From Mesotaenium endlicherianum (taxonomy: Eukaryota > Streptophyta > Zygnematophyceae > Zygnematales > Mesotaeniaceae): a DNA stretch of 46,592 nt. Position numbers and translations under genes: made by a program. Under the pieces are notes generated by a model. It saw nothing but the letters and a program-made list of their open reading frames with translations, made no database searches and had not been told where the DNA came from. Within the stretch, counting starts at the first letter, position 1; each line of letters starts with the position of its first letter. Positions 20,990 to 31,016 of this stretch are shown one piece after another. The stretch lies in assembly GCA_009602735.1 (NCBI GenBank), contig WELA01002258.1:672568-719159 (forward strand), in the 5' to 3' direction.

Positions 20990-22246
20990 TCAGTAGCAGC
21001 AATAAGTGCCAGAAAGAGTGAATCTGCTCCCACTGCGGCTTGCTTTCGCCTTGTATATGTAACAGTTAGTAGACCTTCTAGAAATGTAAAAGATGGCCGT
21101 CATTATGTCCACATCTTCCCCGTAGTAGTTCTGATCAAGAACATCATATGTGGCTGCGTAGTAGTTGGGGAGAAGTCGCAGACGAGAGAACCAAAGGTAT
21201 CTGCCGGGACTCAGGTACACAGAGACAGAGTACGAGTAACAGCTATCTCGTGGGGTCAAGCTGCGAGCAGCTGCCAGGGTGCTCTTCACTTCTTGGACTT
21301 CGACCTGCTTGGCTTCCTTCTTCTTTGCAGTGCCCGCCGTGCGCCTCAAAAGGTCGGTGTCGATAGCAGTGCGGGAGGTGCACATCTTGAGCGTGGGTGT
21401 CTCGCCTGTTCAAATTTACGAAATAGCGGAAGAGAATGACTGCCAAGTTGATATAGCTTGATGTCCCTATCACCGCGCATATGATGTATTGAACAACATG
21501 TGATCCGGCCTTGGTCCAGGCACTGCAGTACAGATCATGCAGCTGAACGCTACCAGAACTGAGATAACAAACAGGGTCAATCAGGCGTGAATGGAGACGA
21601 GTGGATGTATCTACTTTCACATGAGCACCTGTAGGGTTCAAGCAACAAATGCATATGCATACACATGGCTGGGTCCATATAGCATTCAGCACACAAACGT
21701 TTTTTTGTGTTACAATAATAATACTGCGTAGGTTTCCAAACTTGCACTTTCAACATAAATTTTACAACTGAGAATGGCCAAGACGTGCATATTTGTGCAG
21801 CTATTAACTCATGGACGTTCCGTATAAAATGTATACCTGTACAGTTGTGGCCTGTAAGGCAAGTGACCGCAACATCCTTGCATTCCTCTGCGCTACTCTT
21901 TGCAACAGCTCCATGAAGTGCGCCTGCCAATGACGTACGTAACGATGGTGACACAGCATTACAAACATGTAAGCTCATGTCTTGGTAGAATTGAGGGAAG
22001 ACTTTGTGTATTTCCTGCGTCTGTATTCACACTGACAATAGCTGTATTTGCATGCACAACAGAAACACCCTCCTGCAGCCCAGGCATATTGCATCATCAT
22101 TGCGTTCTGGCATCCACTCCTAGACATGTTTCTGTTCATCAATGGGACAAGAATACTACATATACTCTACTAGAAGAGCGTCAATTACCTGCTGCAATAA
22201 GCAGAAAGAGAAGCTTTGCTGCCACTTTCCCACTCGCCAAGGCCAT
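20990..22246 (-). CDS. Small secreted Tyr/Cys-rich protein of unknown family, copy B (186 aa, 3 exons)
   Basis: Minus-strand exons 22189-22246, 21837-21923 and 20990-21405 join in phase 1 at GT-AG sites. The protein has the same architecture as copy A: signal peptide, four N-terminal cysteines near an NCT site, Lys-rich linker (four residues shorter), aromatic domain ending GTYCCY. In the last exon about 16 of some 130 residues differ from copy A, concentrated in the linker and around a Cys near the C-terminus, while the aromatic core is nearly unchanged. No stop or frameshift. It converges on copy A; the genes' 3' ends are about 8 kb apart. Upstream sequence including a TATATAAGG box is retained, so it may be expressed. 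Function unknown. Confidence 0.82.
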
Positions 22247-22960
22247 CTTCTTCTTGCGTTCAAACTGCTGCACTGACAGCACCATATGTGATTGGAACGT
22301 CACCTGTCAGCTGATAAGTTATACAAACGTGGACAACAGCACATTCCCTGTCATGACCTCATGCTGCATGCAGTCATGCAGACGTCCTTCAGTACTTGGC
22401 AAAGGTGAAAAGAAGTGTAAGCAATGAAGCACATTGATTGGTCACAGCTAACTAAGCATGTGCAAAGAGAAAATCATGGGCTCATATTGCCGTTGCGCCC
22501 GTTGAGCCCGTTGACTACCAACGTTAATGTGTAAGACTGTCCATATTTGTCCTGTAAATGACGCTTTTATTGAAATGTAATAGACCAACAACACGATGCA
22601 TTGTTAAGGAACTCATCAAATGAATAAGCTGTTGCGGTAGTTAAATGCAAAAGACGACATGGCGCTCTGTATATAACCGGGGGCGTCGAGGTCTTACCGG
22701 GGTACGTCGTGAATGCCTCCAAGAGCTCGTTTGCGGGCACGAACACCGGGTCAGTTTTTTGGCCAGACGTTACCTTCGCAGGGTCAGTCTGCTGAACAAC
22801 AGCGTGTGTAATCGAGGAGTCGATTATGCAAGGAGAAGCTTTACACGAACCTTATATATACTGCTCGACGCCACTGGATGAAACTGGATGGAACATCCTG
22901 TCGTGGTTCTGGAGGAAACGTCCGGTCTACTCCCGAGCTCTGCCTGAGCTGCTCCTGAGG
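22247..22960 (-). promoter_or_regulatory. Conserved upstream region of secreted-protein gene B
   Basis: Reverse-complement match of the region before gene A, including GGACGTTTCCTCCA, a TATATAAGG box (about 22,850) and GAGGCATTCACGAC. Short frames inside it are not conserved with the other arm. Confidence 0.5.
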
Positions 22961-23060
22961 CTGACGATTCAAAAAATGTCAGGTTTGACTAAATCCAGGT
23001 CGACTCGATGTTGAATCCCCGGACCTTGGTGCGACTCGAGAATGTTGGAAGTGCATGACC

Positions 23061-23847
23061 TGAGATGGCTTGGAAGACACTGGAGATACTATAATTTGTA
23101 TAAACTGGTACTTAAATATATACTCTAGATTATCCTTGTACCCCCTCTGAAAGCAGTGCATGTGAATCGTGACACGAAAGTTGAATGATCCTGAGTCAAC
23201 GCGGTTGGAAAACCCATTCCAGCATCTTGAAATGTCACGTGGACCGACTATGACGATCCTTACGCGTGGGACTTTCCGTATACACAAGCTCGCATGCGTC
23301 CTTGTCATCTTCTCATTTGACAATTGGTCCCAGTACTATAGTCATCGTCAATGGTATCACAACCGTGATTCTTTCATCGAAGCACCGTAATGAACACCGG
23401 GTCAAGCGCAACGCGGCGCCTAGTACTTATTGCCTCATGGTCCCTCCTCCACCGCCACGGTCCATCACTGCTACCTTGTGACCAATTTTCTTCCCGCAGC
23501 GTGTACGCTGTACAGTAGGCGAGTGTGAGCGAGAATGACTTTGACTTTCAGCAAGTGCATGACCGGATGACAATCGAGTGTGACCGAGTGACCCTCGCTC
23601 CGAGTCAATTCCTCGCTCTATATGCAGTCTTACGTTCCCCCCAGCCGCGTTTACCACCTTTCATGGCGGTTTGCTCCAGTTGGCAGCAGTGGCTACTGTG
23701 GCTTGGTTCGGTTGGCTTTACCAGACTTCAATGCGATACGTTCTCCTTCGGATATCTGAAGCCCGTCGACTCTACCTCTTTTTCTCTGACCTATTTCAAG
23801 AATGTTCCAAGGTGGTACAAGGAGTGTTCTTTACGGAGATTGTGACG
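23061..23847. other. Intergenic, no feature seen
   Basis: Between the inverted duplication and the truncated gypsy LTR. Some alternation of GAGTGTGAGC-like short words near 23,520; no gene. Confidence 0.45.
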
Positions 23848-25075
23848 CGACTACTATCGGTTTGACGGTGTCGCACGCGCAGCGCAAGCTACGGCCACCT
23901 AGTACGGAAAGTCAACGTTGACTCACCGACCACTTGACTGATTACATCGGCATCAAGACCACTGGCAAGGGGTCAAGGTCTATGTGCCTCACACCCAGGG
24001 ATGGGGGAGGTTTTGACAGCATAGACAGCCGCGAGGCTAGAAGCTGGGGGATCAGCGATGAGCCGCCCAGCAGGTACCAAGTCAGGTACTGTGTGACTGG
24101 CAGATTAAGCCAGGTCATGGCCACAATGCCAAGATAGGTTACGGCCGCCCGGTTGGAAATCTTGAGCAAGTAGCATTTGCTTGTACACGCCGCTCAGTAG
24201 CCATAAGCCAAATAGGCGTGACTGCCAGCTAAGAAGCTAAGCAGCCACGCGCGACAGTCACGAGGTGTGCATGCATGCTGAGTGACTACGAGTTTGAGTT
24301 GAGCATGGCTAGGCAGAAGCGACATGCAGCTAAGTTGTGTGACTAAGCACGGCATTCTCGAAAGATGACGCTGTGTAGTGCCTGCGAAAGGCACGAAGCT
24401 TGGCTGAGACATGTCATTCACTCTCACGCACTTTTGCCAAGAAGCAGAAGGAGCAGAAGGAAGGAGAAGAAGGGTGCAAAGAAGAAGAAGAAATTCCCAA
24501 GGCCATTGGAGGGCCAAGGCCCCACGCTTTTACCGACGCTGAAAATTCTTCTCAATGTATCATAGATAAGTTAGGATTGTAGGAGTTCCCAAGAGGGAAT
24601 CTCACTGTTGAAGTAGGAGACTTGCAGAATAGAATCTGCTAGGAGATTGGCACAGACTCGGCCAAACGTCACCAGTGTGTGAAGCAGCCTTAAAATGGTG
24701 AGTTGTGTGTTAGTTTCGAAATTCTCAGAAGTCGCATTTGCATCCCAAAGAGAGAGAGTAGTATTGACAGATAAAGCTCTCAGTGAAGAACTGAGTGGGC
24801 CTAGCCTGGCAGTGAAGAGCTGTTAAGGCGCGATGTTAAGTGAAGAGCTTGACCCAGGCCAGCATAGATGTGTAGTTTCAAAGTTTTGTAAGCTTTGACT
24901 TGTGAAAGTTAAGCGAAAGCCTGAAGGGCGACTTTCTCTGAATCTGACGTTGTATGTCAAGCTGCTTAGAGTGTGATTTCTGCAAACTGCAATTTGCTCG
25001 CCTGTGAACCCAAGAACCTTAAGGCATAAAGCCTATGTGGAAGTAAGAGGCTTCCGTCCTACTTCTGAGAACTTC
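23848..25075 (+). repeat. 5' LTR of the gypsy element, left-truncated
   Basis: Aligns to 34,355-35,600. Landmarks: GCCGCACGCGCAG-type start, GTGACTAAGCAC, GAGTTCCCAAGAG, AAAGCTCTCAGTGAAGAACTGAGTG (the first part is an inverted repeat), CCAGGCCAGCATAGATGTG and CCTATGTGGAAGTAAGA. The first roughly 270 bp of the 3' LTR have no clear counterpart here, so this LTR is truncated or replaced at its left end. Confidence 0.75.
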
Positions 25076-25183
25076 GGTTCTGTGGTTCAGGTGAATAGAA
25101 ATTCCCAAGCAAATTGGGGATTGAGGCCTGTGAGGGCTGCCGGTGCTCAACCTGGAAGGGGACCCGGAGAAATTCAACTGTAC

Positions 25184-27349
25184 ATGCAGTTGAGGAGTGG
25201 AAGACTCTACTACCCTGTGGAGCCTGCGGAAGGTTCTGATTCAAGCCAGAGTCCACGAGGAAGTGAGACATCTGAGCACACGGATAACCTGTGGAGTGAG
25301 CAACCGTCGAGAGACGAGTCTCGCCATACTGCCACGAACGGTGAGAATTCGTATAACGCGCGAGCCTTTGTACCCAATTTGGGCAGAGAGCACGACGTGT
25401 GGGGTAAAGATAGTGAGTCTTGGTCACCACTCGAAATGACTGGTGATGATAAGGATGAAAATCCTAAGTTCAAGCTGTCTACAAAGTGTTTTAGTGGACG
25501 AACCGGTGGAAATAGTCTCACTTTCGAAGAGTTTGATGAGATCTATTGGGCTGACTTCTTTGAGAAAATCCAAAAGGATTCTTCTTACACTCAGTCAGTC
25601 GCTTTTATAAGCTTGGTTCAATACTTGGACAAAAATGCCTTGTTGCTGTATCGTCAATTTCGGAAGGACGAGAGCCTTACCCAGGAATGGGCGTTTGACG
25701 AGCAAAAAAAGGCGAGGGATTTGAAAATCTAGAAAGAGGCTGCGAAAGCCTGCCTGTCCACTTTATCATCAGGAAAAGCGTTACCTGCTGCACCTGTTGA
25801 GAGCGTAGAACTAGCTGCACTAACACAAGAATTAACAGATGCCATGAAGCAACTCACCGAGGGTCAGCAGCGAGCGGCTACTCGAGATGATGATGCTGGA
25901 CCTGTCACAGAATTGCGTAAAGGGTGTGCAGAATTGTCTGAAAAGATTGCTAATGCTCAGGAACGAGTAACACGCAGAGCTGCACCTTTTACAGGGCAGC
26001 ATGGTGACAGTGCCACCACGGAAGCAGGCCATGCGCAAGCGTTGCCTAGTTGCCGTAGGGATATGGAGGCTGGGGATGACCAGTTAGACTCTTAGCACTG
26101 TCTGCGTCGTTTCTTTAAGTTGCTTGAAGCAAAATTCCCAGAGGATCGCAGTCTTAAAGTGCACCGCTATGTGCAATTTGTTCGTCAGAAGAACGACACA
26201 GTGATGGAGGTCAAATCCAGATTGGTAGACCTTGCCAAGAAGGCAGGAATCTATGAGCCTAGGATTGTGGCTGACAAATTCTTATTGTGTCTGGGTAAAG
26301 ATACAGATCGGGAGGTCAAGCCGCACCTGTCTGCGAAACGCGGAATCGACTGGAACATCGACGAGGCTGCTGAAATAGCACGCAATGTCGAGGAAGGTAA
26401 AGTCTGGTACAAGGAGGCTTCCAGGACGCTTATGGCTCCTGAGAAAAGGGAGGAATCCTTTCAGCCTAAGGCCAATAGCTCTAATTTTCAGTTTAAAGAG
26501 AAGAGCGGGTCTTTCAATAGGTTTGCTAAGCACGCCAACACTGTTGAGACAGCAGAGGGCTGTTGGAATTGCGGGAAATCGGGACATCAGAAGAGAGATT
26601 GTCCGTACCCGGATGCTAAGCAATTGTCTGCTAGCAAGGCGCAGGTATGCGCACATTGCAGCAAAATGGGACACTCAGAAGATGAGTGTTGGTCCAAGAA
26701 CCCAAATCTGAAGTCACCATGGGCTAATGCTGCCACGAAAGAGGCAGATAAGGGTAAGAGAAGGGAGAAAGATAACTCTGGTAACCGGAAGGGTAACCAG
26801 AAGTATGATGCTATGAGTGCAGAGATTGCAGAGTTGAAAGCTAAATTTGCAAGACTAAATGTGCCTAATGTCTACTATGATGCAGATGTGGCCGAAAAGA
26901 CCGTCTGCAAAGGCGAGAAGCTGACGCCTAAGAAGGCCGTGGCTGCGTCGGCTGCGGAGCGCGCAGACCATGACCGTCTAGTTCCAAGGAATGTTGGGAA
27001 GCTTCCTCAGACCTTTCGGATCACTCTCGATGAGAACGAGATTGCGCAGCTACGACAAGCCAAGCCTGAGTCACGCAAGACATTTAGTTTTTCGCTGGAA
27101 AAGCTGAAGGCTCTGGTGGAACACCGGATTCAGCACATTCCTTGTCTTTCACTCGCTGATCTGCGTCTTACATATCCTTTCGCGCTTGAAGAAGCCGGAC
27201 AGCAACTGGACCTAGCTGAGGAAGGCGCGAACAGCGCTTTGCTGCCTACTAATTTCAGCATTGTGAGAGTGCAGAACAAGGATAGAGTTTTGACATTCAA
27301 CGACTGGGCCACTCCCAATATCCTATTGGCACTGGCGCACAGCCCGTAA
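25184..27349 (+). pseudogene. gag: Ty3/gypsy Gag with two CCHC zinc knuckles, interrupted by two TAG codons
   Basis: One reading frame from ATG 25184 (MQLRSGR, a start typical of gypsy Gag) to 27349, 722 codons, with TAG at 25730 and 26093. A weak capsid-like region covers 26,100-26,420. Two zinc knuckles follow: CWNCGKSGHQKRDC at about 26,562-26,603 and CAHCSKMGHSEDEC at about 26,649-26,690, both CX2CX4HX4C. A Lys-rich tail and helical region lead to the Gag/Pol boundary. The frame overlaps the next one by about 64 nt, with the pol frame at -1, compatible with -1 frameshifting. No other lesions, so Gag itself is little decayed. Confidence 0.85.
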
Positions 27350-28887
27350 TCTTGGGAAAGCAAGCTGTGAAAGCTCTGGGATTGACGGCAAGGGACCTGA
27401 AAGAAAGTCCTTTCCAGTTGAGGACTGCATCTGGGCAGATTTCAAAGTCTTGTGGAATCACCCGCAAGCCTGTGAAAATCACAGTAAACTTGGGGAAACC
27501 AGAAAAAGCGTCACTGTTCATAGAATGCACGGTGACAGAGGCAAAGAACTATAATGTTCTCTTGGGGACAGAAGCTCTGATTCCCCTGGGTATGGTCAGC
27601 GACCTGCAGAAGCAGAGGGTGACTTACCAGTCGACAGATCGGCAACCGACAGGAGAAATTCTTGTAAAAATGGTTTGCTCGGGAGAGGCGAACTACGGAC
27701 TGCTAGACTGTTATGTGAATGACCAGTATCCAGATCATTATGACCTCATCATGCAACGCGAAGAGAAGATCTACACCAGCGTCAACATGCCGACTCCCTT
27801 GGTCTGGCAACCTTGGATTATGGAGCAACTAGAAGCTGTGAGTAACAGGGACCGTGGCCCGCAAGAGCTGCTGCCAGTTCCTTATCCAGTTAAGACTGCT
27901 GCCAATTTGATGCCTGGAGTAGACCCACTGCCGCAAGGCACTGTAAGGATGGAAGATCCTTTTTGCAGGAGAGGAGTAGTAGTGCTGGAATTGTTCGCCG
28001 GACTTGGTTCTGGAACCATCGCACAGAATCAGCGAGGTATCCAGGTATCCAAAGTGCTGTATGTGGACAATGATGAGAGTGCTTTCACAGCATTTAAGGA
28101 GGTCATGAGTCAGATGCGGCAAATGTACCATTTCAAGGCATTGGTGCCTACTAGTTTGGTGCGTCTTGCTGGAGGAAACATTCTCGATGTGAAGTCTGAG
28201 GACCTGTATGGTTACAGGATTGACTGGATTTTTGCGGGATTCCCTTGTCAACCTTTCTCGCAAGCTGGGAACAGGAGGGGATTCAATGACCCGCGAGCAC
28301 GACACTGGGGATGGATGGTGAAAATCATCAGTATGCTGCGGGAACACCAGCATCTCTACCCACCAGTGTTTGTGATTGAGAATGTACATCCAGGGATGGA
28401 TTACAACCAGATGAAGCCAGGAGATCCATGGCTGGTCTTCGACTCCACCCTGGGTCATCGTGTATTGATCAACGACGCCAGGCACGGAGGACTTTCACAC
28501 AAGGCCAGACTATTCTGGACCAACGGCATGTCCATTGAAATCCTGAGGGAGATGGAGGAGATTACGCGGCGCACGCCAACGGCAGTATCTGTGGGAGAAG
28601 CACTGATGGTGGAAACCAAGCCAGTAATCAGGAGGGATTTCTACCCACAGTACGTCGTCAACGAGCCAGGCCGGCCAAGGGTGGTGCTGCCCACCTTCGC
28701 AACATACCCAGGATCACGCGCATTCGTGAAAGGAGGACCAGGAGTGGTCAATAATGCGCACGACAGAGAAGCTCAGTGGAGAGAGCCAACAGCTGAAGAG
28801 AAGGGAAGGTGCCTGGGGGTACCCAACTCCATTGCACAAGAAATTGTTGCAATGGTGGGACAAGACGACACTAGGCAATATGATTAG
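27286..28887 (+). CDS. Pol segment: protease-like region plus cytosine-C5 DNA methyltransferase (533 codons, open)
   Basis: Open frame from just after TAG 27283 to TAG 28885, -1 relative to Gag. Codons 11-150 resemble a retropepsin: a GTGAQPVIL active-site-like motif, where Gly (27328) stands in the place of the catalytic Asp, and a later YNVLLGTEAL motif. From about codon 230 a C5-methyltransferase follows: motif I LELFAGLGSG (27985-28014), a VLYVDNDESA motif II, motif IV GFPCQPFSQAG with catalytic Cys at 28246, motif VI IENV (28375-28386), a motif VIII-like SHKARLFWTN (about 28,495-28,525), then a C-terminal region with TFATYPGSRAF and EEKGRCLGVP as motifs IX-X. Motif order is canonical, not DRM-permuted. 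It should transfer methyl from SAM to cytosine C5. Parts recall DNMT3, motif IV recalls DNMT1 or bacterial enzymes; class unresolved. All catalytic motifs are present though the rest of the element is broken. Confidence 0.9.
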   Translation, partial: SFDIQRLGHSQYPIGTGAQPVILGKQAVKALGLTARDLKESPFQLRTASGQISKSCGITRKPVKITVNLGKPEKASLFIECTVTEAKNYNVLLGTEALIPLGMVSDLQKQRVTYQSTDRQPTGEILVKMVCSGEANYGLLDCYVNDQYPDHYDLIMQREEKIYTSVNMPTPLVWQPWIMEQLEAVSNRDRGPQELLPVPYPVKTAANLMPGVDPLPQGTVRMEDPFCRRGVVVLELFAGLGSGTIAQNQRGIQVSKVLYVDNDESAFTAFKEVMSQMRQMYHFKALVPTSLVRLAGGNILDVKSEDLYGYRIDWIFAGFPCQPFSQAGNRRGFNDPRARHWGWMVKIISMLREHQHLYPPVFVIENVHPGMDYNQMKPGDPWLVFDSTLGHRVLINDARHGGLSHKARLFWTNGMSIEILREMEEITRRTPTAVSVGEALMVETKPVIRRDFYPQYVVNEPGRPRVVLPTFATYPGSRAFVKGGPGVVNNAHDREAQWREPTAEEKGRCLGVPNSIAQEIVAMVGQDDTRQYD

Positions 28888-31016
28888 GCATCACTCCATG
28901 ACGTGGTTGATGGAGACGATTATGACTTGGCAACAGATGACGTTCTCTGACAAGCCTATGCCCAGGCCGAGGCCAGTAACGATTGGAGTCCATGTGGCGC
29001 CAACCTCTGATCAGAGAGCTATCAGGGAAGCGCATCAGCGACAAGAAGAATATGGTGTTGAAAGGGACGCAGCTGAGGCTGACCAAGGTGAAGCACTCAG
29101 AGAAAACAGAGTGGCGGGGCTGACCAGGTGTCAAGACCTACTGGCGCAAATTAACAATCAAATGGCGGCTCTACACGACCCTCTGGAAAGAGAGCTGCGA
29201 AGGCTGCGGGAAGATGTAGCTAGGAAGACCAGGCAACTGGTGAAGCAAACCCTTTGGCGAGCGCTGGAACAAGCAAATCACAGGAGGTCCCATTATCTGC
29301 AGAACGCTCCAGCCAAATATTTGTGACGATGCCGGAATGGGAGAAAGAGACCACTTCTTAGTTACGGCACATGGCCCTAGACGAGGTCTGCGGAAGCCCA
29401 TCCCCAGACGCGGCAACGTCAAGATATGAAGAACGCCAGTGCAATATTGGCGAATAGGCCGAAGAATGCAGTCAAAATTCAGGAAACTCTGGAGGGTCTG
29501 GAAAGACCATTTGCCTGGAGGTGATTTTTGAAGATAACAGGAAGGAGACGACCAAGAGATTGCCCGCCACACCTATTCTGATGAGCCCAAAGCCAGAGGC
29601 CAAAGGGCAACCACAAGACACAGTTGGCAGCACAGCTGAGTCGATCACCAAGCAAATCATGGAGCGGTTGCTGGAAGCAGACGGCCCTCGACTCAAGGAA
29701 GAGAAAGTGGCGAAAGCAGCTCTCGCTCTACAGTCAGCCATCATCAACATGGCAAGGCTCAACACGGGAGGGGATGAAGAATCGCCGCCTCTTGGATCAG
29801 AAAAGTCGGGGGAGGGAGAGGATGCAGAGATGCAAGGCCTCTCAGAGTTGGAGTTGCCATCACTCAACAATGGAGGGGACATCAGGGAAGAAATTCCACG
29901 TCTTCCCACGCCAGAGTTGGATCTGCTTGACTTACAAGAGCTGAGGACAGACGACTGGGTAGCTGACCACCTGATGGGGCCAAGCCCGACAGACCTTTAT
30001 GAAGAATTAAGATCACCAACATGCAGTACTCCTACTGCCAGTCTTCCAGTGGCAGAGCCCAAGTCGACCGCACGACCGCCGCAACGGCAGGAGGTGACTG
30101 CCTGCACTGCTAAAGTGGAGACAGCGCAAGGTAAGCCCGAAAGTCGCGCAAGCAGACCAAGGAAGGTGGCCCGTGAGGGTAACGCATCTTTTAGGAGGAT
30201 GCTAAAGCGATATTTCAAGCATAAGGGGAAGGCTCAGAGAGAGGGCGTTCCGCGAGGAACCACAGCCCCACCTCCTCCGCCTTTGCGGGATATCCTGCAG
30301 AGAGAGGGAGAGGACGGCTTGATTCGCAGGGCAATGGCATCGGGCATTAGTGTGCCGCCAGCCATGAACACGCCCTTGTTGCAACTATCAGATCTTAGGA
30401 TACAGAGGTCAGAGGCATGACACCTGCAATCCCAGAATGGGAATTGATGGATCTGAGAAACACCATCAGCCGCTTGACCGCAGCAGATGATGCTTTCCTC
30501 GCATAACTAGCGGCACCTCAAAGGCCGCAATTGTTGGCGCAGGCATGGACGGTCACACCACCCGCAAGGGAGGAGTATGGCACGACCGTCGCCCGCATGG
30601 CTATTATTGAGCGAGAATGGGGCTGGATGATCAGCCCTAGAATAGATCCTGCAGGTTGGCCAATGGCAAACCAACCTCGGCCACGTAAAGAAGGAGGAAC
30701 CGGGACCAGTTGAACTGCAATCGACGAGGAAATGTTCCTGAGGCAACCCATCCGGAGGCGCCTGACATACCCCTCATCGCAGGAGAGGCGACGCGCCATT
30801 GGGAAAAGTAAAAAGCTTAGGAAACAGGCTGCCGAACCTATGGCAACGGAGGAACAAGCTGCAAAGCCTGCTACCCCACCTCCTAAGAATCAGGCAGAAA
30901 AGCCTGAGAGCCAGGATGAGGGCGGGAAGCCCCCACCTGCACCCAAGGAGTAGCAACTACTGGATGCCTTTGTTGGCGAGAAGCAACTTGAAACTGAGAC
31001 TTTTGCCATTGGGAAA
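28888..31016 (+). pseudogene. Linker of the gypsy polyprotein between methyltransferase and RT, unknown function
   Basis: About 2.1 kb that is coding in pieces. 28,950-29,326 is a Gln/Glu/Arg-rich helical, probably coiled-coil segment (frame 2). 29,521-30,420 is a 299-codon frame in the methyltransferase frame: Glu/Lys-rich, then Pro-rich, with a basic stretch (SFRRMLKRYFKHKGK). 30,417-31,016 is in the RT frame with stops TAA 30503, TGA 30711 and TAG 30951, ending in an Ala/Pro/Glu-rich spacer. ATGA overlaps at 30417-30420. I recognise no domain. Protein-like composition and frame continuity suggest these were once part of one polyprotein. Confidence 0.6.

Larger units (their letters stand above)
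20389..23060 (-). repeat. Right arm of the large inverted duplication
   Basis: Reverse-complement counterpart of 10,575-14,312, about 1 kb shorter because it lacks two segments found in the left arm. It carries gene copy B, the TG microsatellite and the conserved upstream region. The arms are separated by about 6 kb. Confidence 0.88.

Noticed and set aside
25730..26095. Possibility that TAG is a sense codon in this organism
   Set aside because: The element also has TAA and TGA stops and frameshifts, and one TAG (32321) stands where Trp is usual. Decay explains it more simply.
27829..28485. 218-codon minus-strand frame opposite the methyltransferase
   Set aside because: Shadow of the strongly supported plus-strand methyltransferase frame.
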